Origin: Dehalococcoidales bacterium
GTDB lineage: Bacteria; Chloroflexota; Dehalococcoidia; Dehalococcoidales; UBA2162
Direction of reading: 5' to 3'
Length of the DNA: 64,000 bases
Assembly: GCA_016932435.1 (NCBI GenBank)
Contig: JAFGCW010000093.1
Coordinates: 37,745-101,744, forward strand
Of the stretch, positions 1 to 10,635 are shown piece after piece. The notes below the pieces were generated by a model, which ran no database searches, was not told the DNA's origin, and worked only from the letters and a program-made list of their open reading frames with translations. The position numbers and the translations under genes are program-made. Numbering within the stretch: position 1 is the first letter of the stretch; every line of letters begins with the position of its first letter.

Positions 1-133
1 TCCGGGAAAATTTCGTCGCTTTTTAATGATTGAAGTAATAATTATATTAGTTTGCTTAATAATTATATATCTTTTCCCGGAAATGCAATATATTCTTCAG
101 TAAATAAAAAAATCGGTTAGAAAAACAGTTCTG

Positions 134-2704
134 CTAATTTACCTGGATGGTTGAACCATCCGGTGTTTTGATAATATCGATACGAGTCGGGAAAGCATCC
201 CTGAATTCTTCAATATGGGTTACTACGAGTATTTTTTCGAAATCGTCCTGGATAGAAATAATAGCTTCTTTGAGTTTTTCCAGGCCGTTGCTGTCCTGGG
301 TCCCGAATCCTTCGTCGATGATGAGGGTAGGCAAGGGAGCTCCGGCACGCCGGGCAAGCAGTTTCGAAAGAGCGATACGGATAGCAAAATCTATCCTGAA
401 CGCTTCGCCACCGCTAAACATCTCATAATTGCGTGTTCCAAGTTCATCTGCTATCTTTATGTCAAGTGTTTCCATGGTATCGCCTTTCTTGGTTTCACGC
501 TGTGTCTCTATCTTCACGCTCATCCGATTATCCGTCATCCGTCCAAGCAGCTTATTCGTCTCTACTTCGATTTCCGGTAACGCTATCTCTATCAACCAGG
601 CTTGAATTCCACGTTTACCGAATGCCCGGGCAAGATCCCGGTATATCTGTTCTTCTTTCACCGCCTGTTCCAGTTCCTTTTCTTTCTCCTTTGCCCTTTC
701 CTCCAATTCAGCGCTTCTCTGTAGTATCCCCTTGATACGCCCTATCGATTCCTGTACCTGCTTCTGCTTAACACTCAGATCACGGTATTCATTCTCAACC
801 GTGGCCAGTTCACCGGTAAGTCCGGGAAGCAAAGTTAATTCCACAGCTAATTCCGCTTTACTGTTCCTGTCTTCATCAATACTCTTTCCCAGTTCGGTTA
901 TGGTCTGCTCAGCTTTCATCGCAGAGTCCTTTTCCGAGTCGACATTACTCAAAGCTTCAACGAGTTTTCTTTTAGGTTCTTCATACTGAGACAATTCACT
1001 GATAGTCTTTCTAACCTGTTCATGTTCTGCCGAATCATAGTCGAGTCCGGTGAGTTCTTCTTCCACCTTTCTGAGAGACTCCTGGTCTTCGGCGGCATAG
1101 TCCCTGGCGGATATACGCTCCTCGATCTCTATCAGTCTGTTTCTTTCTTCTTCCAGTTTAGTACCTGTTTTTTCTGCTTCCTGAATATCTCTGTTCAGGA
1201 CATTGATTTTACTCTGTGCAGCCGTCCTGGCCTGTTCGAGTTTTTTGGTTACTTGAAATATTTCATCCTCCGCCACTTTCAGTTCGGATGTTTTCACGCT
1301 GATCCCTTCAGTCATTTCCAGGATCGTCCTTGACTTGTCCTGCTTCTCTTGATTGTATTTTTTCTCTATCAGTACCCGGTGTTCTTCTCCCAGGTCTCTT
1401 TCACACAGTGGACATTTTGCTCCGACCTGTGAAGAAAGCAGGTCGAGTTTCTCAGTAATCTCTGCAACCTCCTGGTCGAGTCGCGTTTTTACCGACTGAA
1501 GATTATATATTTCAGTTTGTAATTTCTTTATCGCCTCGGTTCTCTGTTTAATCGCTTCCTCATCGCCGACAAGTCCTTTCAACTCCTCCTGCGCCTGAGT
1601 AAGTTCGTTTCTAAGTTCGGGCAGCTTTCCGTATGCTTCATCCAGTTTGGTTAAGTTATTTTCAGCGAGAGAATGTTCGTTAAGCAGCGCCTGGCTTGAT
1701 CGGACCACTGACATCTCCAGGTTGTGTTTCCTTTCACTTAATGCAGTAACAAGTCGTAATCTCCTGTCCATTTCCTCGTTTAGTTTTTTCGTTTCTGTAT
1801 ACTTTTGATATCCGTCTTCTAACGCGCTACGGCGAGCGATAAGCCCTTCATACTCCTGTATGCGGGTATTATAGTGTTTCACCTGGTTCTCCAGCAGTTC
1901 TTTCGTCCTGGAGCTTTCTGCCATGTGCCTTTCTATCCGGTCTGCCTGCTGCTTTTTATTTTCCAGCAGTTCCTTTCTCTGCCTTAGTTCACTCAAACGC
2001 TTTTCCTTTTCAAAAACCGTGTTATCTATCTCTGAGAGTTCCGCCTGTTCTTTATTCAGTTCTGCTTCGTATTCAGGTTTGTGAGTCAGTTCTTCGCCTA
2101 TATCACGGATGGCATTTTCCGCCAGGATTCTTTTCATTTCCTGTTTCCGGGCACGTTCCTTAGCCTGGTCTTCAAGCGTGTCGTAGCGGGAAAGTCCCAG
2201 GATACTGGACAGCACTTCCTTCCGCTTGACCGGCTGCTGCTGGGTAAACTCATCGGCATGGCCCTGCCGAAGATAGGCGCTGTTAACAAAAGTGGAATAA
2301 TCCATATGCAGGACATCGATGATTTCCTGCTGTGTTTGTGTCATTGTGTTACCGGAGATAGACCTGAAACCATTATCCGATGAGACCTGGAACTCAAGCA
2401 GGGATTGTCCCGACGCGCGTCTTCGTTTCGGCCTGGCGTGCTTCCTTATAACGCGATAAAGATTATCACCAACCATAAAATCAAATTCCACCTCGGTCTC
2501 ATCCTGTCCCAGATGGATGATGTCATCGTCACTTTTCGCCCTGGTCTTACCCCACAATGCCCAGGTTATAGCATCGATAAGCGAAGATTTCCCGTTACCG
2601 TTATCTCCCCATATGCTGGCTGTATGTATATCGTTAAAATACAGCTGCGGTACATTATCCCGGTAGGGCATGAAATTCCGGAGAGACAACTTCACAGGGA
2701 TCAT
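134..2704 (-). CDS. sbcC: SbcC/Rad50-type DNA repair ATPase
   Basis: This 856-residue SMC-like ATPase should work with an SbcD/Mre11 nuclease in processing DNA ends and hairpins in the cytoplasm. The N-terminus has a Walker A motif (GDNGNGKSS, about residues 33-41). Long charged, heptad-rich coiled coils run from about residue 190 to 690 and are interrupted near residue 430 by a zinc-hook CPLC motif. The C-terminus carries the ABC signature FSGGE (about 762) and the Walker B LIIDEGFGTQD (about 797). The ATG is preceded by a strong GGAGG. The length is shorter than the E. coli protein (about 1,050) but normal for Rad50-type proteins in many bacteria and archaea. No sbcD lies upstream; it could lie beyond the left edge or elsewhere. 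The family call is very secure. The 133 bases to its left are AT-rich and hold nothing I can identify. Confidence 0.93.
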   Translation of the reverse strand: MIPVKLSLRNFMPYRDNVPQLYFNDIHTASIWGDNGNGKSSLIDAITWALWGKTRAKSDDDIIHLGQDETEVEFDFMVGDNLYRVIRKHARPKRRRASGQSLLEFQVSSDNGFRSISGNTMTQTQQEIIDVLHMDYSTFVNSAYLRQGHADEFTQQQPVKRKEVLSSILGLSRYDTLEDQAKERARKQEMKRILAENAIRDIGEELTHKPEYEAELNKEQAELSEIDNTVFEKEKRLSELRQRKELLENKKQQADRIERHMAESSRTKELLENQVKHYNTRIQEYEGLIARRSALEDGYQKYTETKKLNEEMDRRLRLVTALSERKHNLEMSVVRSSQALLNEHSLAENNLTKLDEAYGKLPELRNELTQAQEELKGLVGDEEAIKQRTEAIKKLQTEIYNLQSVKTRLDQEVAEITEKLDLLSSQVGAKCPLCERDLGEEHRVLIEKKYNQEKQDKSRTILEMTEGISVKTSELKVAEDEIFQVTKKLEQARTAAQSKINVLNRDIQEAEKTGTKLEEERNRLIEIEERISARDYAAEDQESLRKVEEELTGLDYDSAEHEQVRKTISELSQYEEPKRKLVEALSNVDSEKDSAMKAEQTITELGKSIDEDRNSKAELAVELTLLPGLTGELATVENEYRDLSVKQKQVQESIGRIKGILQRSAELEERAKEKEKELEQAVKEEQIYRDLARAFGKRGIQAWLIEIALPEIEVETNKLLGRMTDNRMSVKIETQRETKKGDTMETLDIKIADELGTRNYEMFSGGEAFRIDFAIRIALSKLLARRAGAPLPTLIIDEGFGTQDSNGLEKLKEAIISIQDDFEKILVVTHIEEFRDAFPTRIDIIKTPDGSTIQVN

Positions 2705-2768
2705 CTGTTTTGAAACCTCCTCCGTTAATCGGTTTTATGCCGTATTTTAACACAACAGGTAATGATGT

Positions 2769-2798
2769 TTGCTATTACCGGAAAGGTAAAATTATAAT
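2769..2798 (+). promoter_or_regulatory. Possible sigma70 promoter for the flavin reductase
   Basis: TTGCTA (2769-2774) is followed by an 18-bp spacer and a perfect TATAAT (2793-2798) in the divergent gap between the SbcC gene and the flavin reductase gene. The position fits a leader of about 90 nt. Only the -10 is strong, so this is tentative. Confidence 0.4.
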
Positions 2799-2894
2799 CA
2801 GCCTATATAACATCACAGACGGTAACGCATATGCGCATTTACGCAATTACGCTATCGACAGGTGTTAATGGTAAATGAAATGGGGAGGTAGAAA

Positions 2895-3467
2895 GTGGCG
2901 AAAGTAACAATCGAACACAAAACGGTAGTCTATCCGATGCCGGCTTTTCTAATCGGGGCAAATGTGGACGGCAAACCGAACTTCATGACGGCAGCATGGT
3001 CCGGTATCGCCGGCGGCGAACCGCCGGTCATTACCGTCGGGATACGTCACAGCCGGTATACGTTAAAAGGAATACACCAGAACAATACTTTTTCAGTTAA
3101 CGTACCCTCTGTGGACATTGCTAAAGAAACCGATTATTGCGGAATCGAGTCCGGCAGTAAAGTGGATAAAGTCAAGGTCTGTGGTTTCAATGTGTTTTAC
3201 GGGAAAGTAGAATCTGCTCCGATGGTAGAACAATGCCCCGTCAACCTGGAATGCAGGGTGATGCACATGCTGGATGTCGGCAGTCACGTACTTGTCGTCG
3301 GTGAAATCAAGGAAACGTATATATCCGAAGAGTGCATGACTGGCGGCAGACCGGACGTAAACAAGATTAAACCTTTTGCTTTTAATCCCAGACCTGAATC
3401 AGACTATCAGGCATTCGGCGAACCGGTCGGAAAAGCTTTCAGTATGGGACTTGATTTGAAGAAGTAA
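2895..3467 (+). CDS. Flavin reductase-like (flavoredoxin-type) FMN protein
   Basis: This 190-residue protein matches the flavin reductase-like split-barrel family that includes flavoredoxins, which bind FMN and pass electrons. Visible family features are the N-terminal strand with YPMPAFLIGA, the FMN-phosphate region MTAAWSGIAGGEPP (about residues 33-46), the ISxxRYT-like HSRYTLKGI segment, and a C-terminal region rich in the family's usual prolines. It starts at GTG, placed by the strong GGGGAGGT six bases upstream. It is monocistronic and faces the end of the nitrogen block tail to tail, with only 8 bases between the stop codons. The physiological partner and substrate cannot be told from the sequence. 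Confidence 0.8.
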   Translation: MAKVTIEHKTVVYPMPAFLIGANVDGKPNFMTAAWSGIAGGEPPVITVGIRHSRYTLKGIHQNNTFSVNVPSVDIAKETDYCGIESGSKVDKVKVCGFNVFYGKVESAPMVEQCPVNLECRVMHMLDVGSHVLVVGEIKETYISEECMTGGRPDVNKIKPFAFNPRPESDYQAFGEPVGKAFSMGLDLKK

Positions 3468-3475
3468 TAAAAAAA

Positions 3476-4477
3476 TTAGCTGAATAGTTTATCGAACGGC
3501 TGCAACTCTTCGTAATCGATAAAACCGCTCTCAGCGATGTTTTCCATGTCGATTCCGGCTTCGACTGCCGCAGCGACAGGATTCAGTCCGCCAAGCTGGA
3601 CGACACCGATACGGTTTAGCGGCACGGTTATCTGGCAGAGCGGTTCGCTGATTTCTCCTATGGTGTATACTCCATGAATTCCGGCATCACTCAGCAGGGC
3701 AGTAGTTTCATCGAGAGCTTCCCGGGCTGCGGCAGGCATTGTCCTGAATACTCCGATGACCTTTCCATTACCGGTCCTTGCGGCTTCCCTGACGCTTGTC
3801 ATCCTGGCCCGAATGAACTGCTCCGAGGGATCGAGTGAAGTACCAGCATAGTCGATAATCCCTACAAACCTCCTGGCCTGCCTGTTCCTGACTTCCAGTA
3901 CTCCGCCGAATTTAAACTCGGTAGGAACACCGGCCTTAAGTAAAACGCCGTTTATAACCACGCTGCAGACCGTTGCAAAACCGATTTTACCCGGTGGAAC
4001 CACTACAGAACCCAGCTTTTCACCTTCGGACGCTACCGCTACCAGGTTACTGACACATAAGTCATGCCTGAAAGCGTCTTTCATAGCAGTCAATGCTTTT
4101 TTATATTTTTTCTCGGCGAAAACGGATGTATTAATCGAAAGTTTACCGGTTTTCTTAGCAGGATTAAAAGTGGTCTGGTATGCAAGCATCTCCAGTTTTT
4201 CACGAACGAATCCCAGGTGCTGAGGAGCAAGGGCATCCTTTACTTCCTGCTGGCCTAAGGCGGTTATCGCCCTTCCATCATGCCCTACAGGTTTTGTGTA
4301 ACCTCGTTCGTCGGCAATCCGGAGATGATATCGTACAGCTCTTTCGCTGAGAAATATACCCTCGTCTTCCAGGCGTCGAGCAATGGTAATGGAACCGAGA
4401 GGTTCCGAAGATTCACTGAGAATCTTTAATATCGTAATCAGTTTATTTTCAGCATCGGCGCCGACAGCCTGATCCAT
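3476..4477 (-). CDS. nrpR: NrpR-like nitrogen regulator (HTH plus one DUF128 domain)
   Basis: This 333-residue regulator has an N-terminal winged-helix domain (about residues 8-75, with SERAVRYHLRIADERGYTK as the recognition region) and a single NrpR regulatory (DUF128) domain with PPGKIGFATVCSVVINGVLL and NRIGVVQLGGLNPVAAAVEAG. In methanogens NrpR represses glnA, nif and amt-glnK genes and is released by 2-oxoglutarate. The archaeal protein of Methanococcus has two DUF128 domains; this one has one. It is the last gene of the nitrogen block, 44 bases after carB, which supports a nitrogen role. The ATG has GGAGG 15 bases upstream, a loose spacing. I did not find the archaeal operator GGAA-N6-TTCC in the promoter regions I inspected, so its DNA target here is unknown. 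Confidence 0.85.
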   Translation of the reverse strand: MDQAVGADAENKLITILKILSESSEPLGSITIARRLEDEGIFLSERAVRYHLRIADERGYTKPVGHDGRAITALGQQEVKDALAPQHLGFVREKLEMLAYQTTFNPAKKTGKLSINTSVFAEKKYKKALTAMKDAFRHDLCVSNLVAVASEGEKLGSVVVPPGKIGFATVCSVVINGVLLKAGVPTEFKFGGVLEVRNRQARRFVGIIDYAGTSLDPSEQFIRARMTSVREAARTGNGKVIGVFRTMPAAAREALDETTALLSDAGIHGVYTIGEISEPLCQITVPLNRIGVVQLGGLNPVAAAVEAGIDMENIAESGFIDYEELQPFDKLFS

Positions 4478-4521
4478 CGCTATTCTATATATCCTCCGAA
4501 CGTCTAGATGATATTATAACA

Positions 4522-7500
4522 TTATTTATTCTTGGCCGTATCGGTGATATCCCGATGGTAGCTTTGGAGTGATTTTACATAAGGGATAGTCCTGCGGAAC
4601 GCTTTTATCCCTTTCACGGCGGCTGTCGCAGCAGCCAAAGTGGTAATGTACGGCACGCGATATTTAATCGCTGCCTTACGGATATAGGAATCATCCTGGG
4701 TGCTTAATTTGCCCACTGGTGTATTGATAACCAGTTGAATCTCACCATTTTTTATAGCGTCGGTGATATTGGGTCTACCCTCATATTCTTTCAGAATCGG
4801 TTCGGAAGGAATACCCTTACTGGTAAGATAGGCGTGAGTACCTGACGTAGCTTTTATCATAAAACCGATCTCCGCGAACTGTTCAGCAATTTCCTTGGCT
4901 CTCTCTCTATCTTTTTCGGACACTGTAATAAGTACCGTACCTTCCGTAGGAAGCGGTACGACCGCCTGCTGCGCTTTCCAGAACGCAAGGTCAAACGACT
5001 TTGCGATACCAAGTACTTCTCCGGTCGATTTCATTTCAGGTCTCAGTACCGGATCAACATCCGGAAACATGGTGAAAGGAAATACCGATTCTTTAACGCC
5101 ATAATGAGGTATCCTGTAGTCTTGCAAGCCCAGATCCTTCAGCTTTTTACCCATTATCAACTGTGTAGCCAGTCGAGCCATCGGAATGGCGCATACTTTT
5201 GAGACGACCGGGACAGTACGAGAAGCACGAGGATTCGCCTCGATTACATAGACTATATCTTCACAAATAGCGTACTGCACATTCATAAGACCAACAACCT
5301 TTAACTCCATGGCAATACGCTTTGTATATTCTTCTATCGTATCGATATGTTTCTGTGGAAGACTTACGGGTGGCAGCACACAGGCTGCATCGCCGGAATG
5401 TACCCCCGCATATTCGATATGCTCCATTATCGCCGGAATGATTACTTCCTCTCCGTCTGAAAGTGCGTCTGCTTCCGTCTCGATAGCATTTTCCAGGTAA
5501 CGTTCTATCAGCACCGGTCTGCCAGGCATTACCTTGACCGCCGTACTTACATACTGCCGTAAGCCGGCCTCGTCGTGGACTATCTCCATACCACGTCCAC
5601 CGAGTACATAAGAAGGACGCAGAATAATCGGGTAGCCAATGCGTTTCGCTATCTCGAGAGCCTCTTCCAGACTCTCCGCAGTCCCGGACTCAGGCATCGG
5701 AATGCCATATTGTTGCATCATCTCCCTGAAACGGCCCCGGTCGGACGCAATATCTATCGAGTTTACCGATGTACCGAGTATCTTTACGCCTGATTTCTCA
5801 AGTTCCTCAGCGATATTAAGCGGCGTCTGTCCACCGAACTGTACGATTACACCGAGTGGTTTTTCAGTCCTGTATATATTTATGACATCTTCCACGGTGA
5901 GTGGTTCAAAATACAGCTTATCGGAAGTATCGAAATCGGTTGAAACCGTCTCGGGATTACAGTTAACCATTATCGTTTCAAAGCCATCATCTCTGAGAGC
6001 ATATGAAGCGTGCACGCAGCAGTAATCGAATTCAATGCCCTGCCCGATACGTATCGGACCACTGCCTACGACGATTGCCTTCTCCCTATTTGTAGGTTTA
6101 GCTTCATTTTCAAGCTCATAGGTGCTGTAGTAGTAGGGTGTACTGGCATCGAATTCAGCCGCACAGGTATCCACAGTTTTGTACACTGCTTGTATATCCC
6201 AGCTTTCCCGTAATTCGCTTATATGAGTACTGGAACCGCCGACTAGTTCGGCTATCTGTTCATCGGCGAAACCAAGTCGCTTCACCTGCCACATCAATTC
6301 CTGAGTAAGTGGTTCCGATCGAAGTTTGTTCTCCATATCAACAATGTTCCGAAGTTTCTTTGTAAACCACAGGTCAATACGTGTACGTTCCGAAATTTCC
6401 TCAGGAGTAATACCTTTCCTGAGCGCAGATGTTATCGCCCACAACCGTAAGTCGTTCGGTTCCAGCGGAAAAGCATTTATATCTGAAGCCCATTCCCATT
6501 CAGAGGCTTCCCAGAGGAGTGATTTCCTGTTGGTTTCGAGAGAACGCACCGCTTTCTGAAGGGCTGCTTCAAAGCATCTATCGATAGCCATTACCTCACC
6601 GGTGGCTTTCATCTGGGTACCGATTGCCCGGTCGTCTGCAGAAAACTTATCGAACGGCCAGGAGGGAATTTTCACTACGACATAGTCCAGAGCCGGTTCG
6701 AATGAAGCCATTGTCTTGCCGGTGACCTGGTTGGGAATCTGGTCAAGGGTTTTACCAACGGCTATTTTCGATGCCACACGGGCGATCGGGTAACCGGTCG
6801 CCTTACTGGCAAGAGCGGAGCTGCGGCTGACCCGGGGATTTACCTCGATAACATAATAATTACTGCTGGCCGGGTCAAGAGCAAACTGTACGTTGCAGCC
6901 GCCTTCGATACCCAAAGCCCTGATAATATTCAAACTCGCTGTCCGAAGCATCTGGTATTCTTTGTTTGTAAGTGTCTGGCTGGGAGCAACGACTATACTG
7001 TCCCCGGTGTGAACACCCATGGGATCGAAATTCTCCATATTACATACGGTTATGCAGTTATTGGCGCTGTCACGCATAACCTCGTATTCTATCTCTTTCC
7101 ACCCGACGACCGATTGTTCAAGTAAGACCTGGGAAATAGGGCTGTTCGAGAGTCCCCTGGATACGACCGCCTCTAATTCTTCCCAGTTGTTCGCAATACC
7201 ACCGCCGGTTCCACCGAGAGTATATGCCGGACGAACGATAAGCGGTAAACCAAGTTCTCTGGCCGCTTCTCTTGCCTGCTCCATCGTGGTTACTGTATAA
7301 CTGCCGGGAACAGGCTCATCGATACTCACAAGAAGCTGCTTGAATAGCTCGCGGTCTTCAGCATTTCTAATCGTCTGGATAGGAGTGCCAAGAGAACGAA
7401 CATTATATTTATCAAGAATACCGGAATCGGCAAGTCCCACTGCCAGATTAAGTCCTGTCTGCCCTCCAAGCGTGGGCAGTAATCCGTCCGGTCTCTCTTT

Positions 7501-7731
7501 TTCGATGATCCTGGCTACCATGTCGACAGTTAACGGTTCGATATAGGTGATATCCGCAATACCTTCATCCGTCATAATCGTCGCCGGATTCGAGTTTACT
7601 AGTACGGAAACTATTCCTTCCTCACGCATCGCTTTACATGCCTGAGCTCCGGCGTAGTCGAACTCCGCCGCCTGGCCGATTATTATCGGGCCTGAGCCGA
7701 TTATCAGTACTTTCTGTGGTTTATCCGCCAA
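4522..7731 (-). CDS. carB: Carbamoyl-phosphate synthase large chain (copy 1, with carA)
   Basis: This 1,069-residue protein makes carbamoyl phosphate for pyrimidine and arginine synthesis from bicarbonate, ATP and ammonia delivered by CarA. It has the family's two homologous ATP-grasp halves (the first starting at [20 protein letters not shown], the second near residue 555 with [19 protein letters not shown]) and a C-terminal MGS-like allosteric domain (about 930-1069). Full length matches E. coli CarB (1,073). It starts at TTG two bases after the carA stop, with a purine-rich GGAAAGAG site inside the carA end, so translation is probably coupled. It lies between carA and nrpR in the nitrogen block. 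A second, clearly diverged carB lies at 35576-38776. Confidence 0.96.
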   Translation of the reverse strand: MADKPQKVLIIGSGPIIIGQAAEFDYAGAQACKAMREEGIVSVLVNSNPATIMTDEGIADITYIEPLTVDMVARIIEKERPDGLLPTLGGQTGLNLAVGLADSGILDKYNVRSLGTPIQTIRNAEDRELFKQLLVSIDEPVPGSYTVTTMEQAREAARELGLPLIVRPAYTLGGTGGGIANNWEELEAVVSRGLSNSPISQVLLEQSVVGWKEIEYEVMRDSANNCITVCNMENFDPMGVHTGDSIVVAPSQTLTNKEYQMLRTASLNIIRALGIEGGCNVQFALDPASSNYYVIEVNPRVSRSSALASKATGYPIARVASKIAVGKTLDQIPNQVTGKTMASFEPALDYVVVKIPSWPFDKFSADDRAIGTQMKATGEVMAIDRCFEAALQKAVRSLETNRKSLLWEASEWEWASDINAFPLEPNDLRLWAITSALRKGITPEEISERTRIDLWFTKKLRNIVDMENKLRSEPLTQELMWQVKRLGFADEQIAELVGGSSTHISELRESWDIQAVYKTVDTCAAEFDASTPYYYSTYELENEAKPTNREKAIVVGSGPIRIGQGIEFDYCCVHASYALRDDGFETIMVNCNPETVSTDFDTSDKLYFEPLTVEDVINIYRTEKPLGVIVQFGGQTPLNIAEELEKSGVKILGTSVNSIDIASDRGRFREMMQQYGIPMPESGTAESLEEALEIAKRIGYPIILRPSYVLGGRGMEIVHDEAGLRQYVSTAVKVMPGRPVLIERYLENAIETEADALSDGEEVIIPAIMEHIEYAGVHSGDAACVLPPVSLPQKHIDTIEEYTKRIAMELKVVGLMNVQYAICEDIVYVIEANPRASRTVPVVSKVCAIPMARLATQLIMGKKLKDLGLQDYRIPHYGVKESVFPFTMFPDVDPVLRPEMKSTGEVLGIAKSFDLAFWKAQQAVVPLPTEGTVLITVSEKDRERAKEIAEQFAEIGFMIKATSGTHAYLTSKGIPSEPILKEYEGRPNITDAIKNGEIQLVINTPVGKLSTQDDSYIRKAAIKYRVPYITTLAAATAAVKGIKAFRRTIPYVKSLQSYHRDITDTAKNK

Positions 7732-7733
7732 TA

Positions 7734-8825
7734 TTATCTCTTTCCATCCTTTATCATTTCCAGGAATCTTTGGAACAAGTAGGTATTATCCAGAGGTCCG
7801 GGAGACGCTTCCGAGTGATACTGAATAGCGAAAATGGGTAATTCTTTATGCCTTATGCCTTCTACCGTCCCATCATTGAGGTTCAAGTGAGTTATCTCAA
7901 GTTCGTTCCCAATAGTATCGGGGTCAATTGCATAACCGTGATTTTGAGCGGTTATATGGATTCTTCCGTTTGCCAGTTCGCGTACCGGATGGTTACCTCC
8001 GCGATGTCCGAATTTCAATTTAAAGCAGCTTCCGCCAAAAGCTCTGGCTATAAGCTGGCTGCCGAGACATATCCCCATGATCGGTTTTTTATCAATCAGT
8101 TTCCTGGTTGTCTCCACCAGGTAATCCAGCAGAGCAGGATCACCGGGACCCGGAGAAAGCAGAATACCATCGGGATTTTGCGACATTATATCATCCACTG
8201 AAGTGGTACAGGGGACAACAGTTACACCACAATCGTGCTGGTTCAGGAGGCGGAGAATATTAAACTTGAGACCACAGTCCAGCACCACAACGTGATACGG
8301 AAGCTTAGCCATTCCGGGTCTCCATCGGTATAATTCCGGTGTAGTAACTTCCTTTACATAATCGGTTGAACCGTAATCCGGGATTTTTTTCAGTTCTTCA
8401 AACGCCTGTTCAGGTGTTTTATTACTCGTTACCAAACCCATCATCACGCCGGAAGAGCGAAGTCGTCTCGTGATAGCACGCGTGTCGACTCCCTGAATTC
8501 CGGGAATTCCGCTATCAGCCAGATACTGGTGTACCGTTCTCTGGTTCAGGTAGTGACTGGGTTCGTCGCATTCTTCTCTTACTACAAATCCCCTGACTCG
8601 TATACCCGCCGACTCATAATCCTGTTTGTTTATTCCATAGTTGCCGATTAAAGGATAAGTAGGAATAAGAATCTGTCCTGCGTAGGAGGGATCGGTAAGC
8701 ATTTCCTGGTACCCGATCATACTTGTACAAAAGACAACTTCTCCGAAAGCATCGGTTTCCGCACCTAAAGCGTAGCCGGTATAGATTGAGCCGTCTTCCA
8801 GAGCTAAGATTGCCTGTTTTTGCAT
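7734..8825 (-). CDS. carA: Carbamoyl-phosphate synthase small chain (glutaminase)
   Basis: This 363-residue class-I glutamine amidotransferase releases ammonia for CarB. The N-terminal CarA-specific domain has [22 protein letters not shown], shown here only as a family landmark by its FCTS-MxGYQE core. The C-terminal amidotransferase domain has the nucleophile cysteine in [13 protein letters not shown] and the catalytic His-Glu in [10 protein letters not shown]. Two positions differ from the commonest form: GSQ instead of GHQ after the nucleophile, and HSE instead of HPE. The catalytic residues are kept, so it should be active. It starts at ATG with AAGGAAAG upstream and follows nadE by 40 bases. 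Confidence 0.95.
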   Translation of the reverse strand: MQKQAILALEDGSIYTGYALGAETDAFGEVVFCTSMIGYQEMLTDPSYAGQILIPTYPLIGNYGINKQDYESAGIRVRGFVVREECDEPSHYLNQRTVHQYLADSGIPGIQGVDTRAITRRLRSSGVMMGLVTSNKTPEQAFEELKKIPDYGSTDYVKEVTTPELYRWRPGMAKLPYHVVVLDCGLKFNILRLLNQHDCGVTVVPCTTSVDDIMSQNPDGILLSPGPGDPALLDYLVETTRKLIDKKPIMGICLGSQLIARAFGGSCFKLKFGHRGGNHPVRELANGRIHITAQNHGYAIDPDTIGNELEITHLNLNDGTVEGIRHKELPIFAIQYHSEASPGPLDNTYLFQRFLEMIKDGKR

Positions 8826-8865
8826 ACTTTCCTTAGAGGTTTATTACTATTGTACAGGAAAATCG

Positions 8866-10602
8866 TTAACCTTTGAAGCGGTTTGTTATAGGTAATCTTC
8901 TATCTTTTCCAAAAGCTCTTGGAGTTATTTTTATACCGGGAGGGGCTTGTCGTCGCTTGTATTCGCTGCCATCTACAAGCCGGGCTGCCTGCCTGACATC
9001 TTTTTCGTCAATTCCAAGGGCGACTATCTGCTCGACACTCTTATCTTCCTCCACGTACGCAGTTAATATGGGATCAAGAATTTCGTAAGGGGGAAGAGAA
9101 TCGATATCTTTTTGATCCGGTCTCAGTTCAGCCGAGGGTGCTTTTGTTATTACTGTTTCAGGAATTATTTCAGTATTTGAAATTGAGTTCCTGTATCTGC
9201 ATAATTCATAGACCAGCGTTTTGGGTACGTCTTTAATTATTCCAAAACCTCCGGCCATGTCCCCGTATAGCGTTGAATAACCGGTCGCCGTTTCACTTTT
9301 ATTGCCCGTAGTCAATACCAGCCAGCCAAACTTGTTGGATAATGCCATAAGAATATTACCCCTGATACGTGCCTGGAGATTTTCTTCAGCCACGTTAGGC
9401 TCCTGTCCTGCGAAAGATTCTTCCAGCATCTCTAAATATGCTTTAAAAGCCTTCTCAATTGGGATGGTGAGAAACTTGATGCCCAGGTTCTTTGCCAGTA
9501 ATTCTGCGTCCGATTCGCTTCCCGGCGATGAATACCTGGAAGGCATAGCCACTCCTATCACGTTGTCGTTTCCCAGTGCATCGACGGCTACGGCCGCTAC
9601 AAGGCTTGAGTCAACTCCTCCCGAAAGTCCGATTAGCACTTTACTAAAACCGTTTTTTCGGATGTAGTCGTGGGTACCCAGTACGAGGGCATTGTAAACT
9701 TCCGCATTCTTCTCGAGGCACTTGACATTTCTCGGAGTTAAAACAGGTTTATCCGTGCTGTATGGAGTCCCGGAAACAATGTTTTTCTCGGTGCTACGCC
9801 ATCCCTGCTCCTCGTGAAGCAGTAATTCTTTTCTCCACCTGGGGTCATGTAACCTTGTACGAAATACGGATTCCACGTCGATATCAGCAATAATCAGTTC
9901 TTCTTCAAACTGCTTACCCTGGGCTATCAGTCTTCCGGTCTCATCTATTATAAGGCTGTTACCGTCGAAAATCAGTTCGTCCTGACCACCGACCAGATTG
10001 TTGTAGACAAAAACTGCTACGTTATCCGCCGCCCTGGTAGAAATCATTCGCTCCCTGATCCCCCCTCTGCCGAAATGATAGGGAGACGCGCTAATGTTGA
10101 TGATGATTTCTGCTCCTGAATAAGCTTGAGTTGTAGCCGGACCGGCTTCATACCAGATATCTTCGCAGATATTTACACCGAATTTTATGTCACTGATTTC
10201 CCAGACAGAACACTCGGTCCCTGCCCGAAAATATCTGTCTTCATCAAATACGCCGTAATTAGGAAGGAATATTTTATGATATACTCCGGTCAGGTTACCA
10301 TCGTGTATTATGGCTGCAGCGTTGAAAATGTCATCGCTGGAATCAACGAACCCTGCAATGACTGTTATTCCTGAGGATGCCTTGATGATTTTTTCGAGAG
10401 TTCGCAGGTTTTCTGAGATAAAACTGGGTTTAAAAAGCAGGTCTTCGGGTGGATACCCGCATATCGCGAGTTCCGGAAATGTCAGTAGATCGACACCCGA
10501 AGACCTGGACTCTTCTATCACTTTCAGGATTTTATCCGCATTACCAGCGAAATCACCCACAGTGGTGTTTATCTGTGCTATCCCGACTCGCAACCGGTGC
10601 AT
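8866..10602 (-). CDS. nadE: Glutamine-dependent NAD+ synthetase
   Basis: This 578-residue fusion converts nicotinate adenine dinucleotide to NAD+ with glutamine as nitrogen donor. The N-terminal nitrilase-type glutaminase domain shows the Glu-Lys-Cys triad at E44 (TFPELAICGY), K110 (YHKIFLPNYG) and C146 (GVNICEDIW). The C-terminal synthetase domain has the PP-loop SGGVDSS near residue 330 and the TGNKSE motif. Length is typical of two-domain NadE. It starts at ATG with GAGGTG close upstream. It lies between glnA and carA, so it is another glutamine-using enzyme in the nitrogen block. Confidence 0.94.
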   Translation of the reverse strand: MHRLRVGIAQINTTVGDFAGNADKILKVIEESRSSGVDLLTFPELAICGYPPEDLLFKPSFISENLRTLEKIIKASSGITVIAGFVDSSDDIFNAAAIIHDGNLTGVYHKIFLPNYGVFDEDRYFRAGTECSVWEISDIKFGVNICEDIWYEAGPATTQAYSGAEIIINISASPYHFGRGGIRERMISTRAADNVAVFVYNNLVGGQDELIFDGNSLIIDETGRLIAQGKQFEEELIIADIDVESVFRTRLHDPRWRKELLLHEEQGWRSTEKNIVSGTPYSTDKPVLTPRNVKCLEKNAEVYNALVLGTHDYIRKNGFSKVLIGLSGGVDSSLVAAVAVDALGNDNVIGVAMPSRYSSPGSESDAELLAKNLGIKFLTIPIEKAFKAYLEMLEESFAGQEPNVAEENLQARIRGNILMALSNKFGWLVLTTGNKSETATGYSTLYGDMAGGFGIIKDVPKTLVYELCRYRNSISNTEIIPETVITKAPSAELRPDQKDIDSLPPYEILDPILTAYVEEDKSVEQIVALGIDEKDVRQAARLVDGSEYKRRQAPPGIKITPRAFGKDRRLPITNRFKG

Positions 10603-10635
10603 TTCACCTCAATCCTGAAAATCGTTCATTATACT

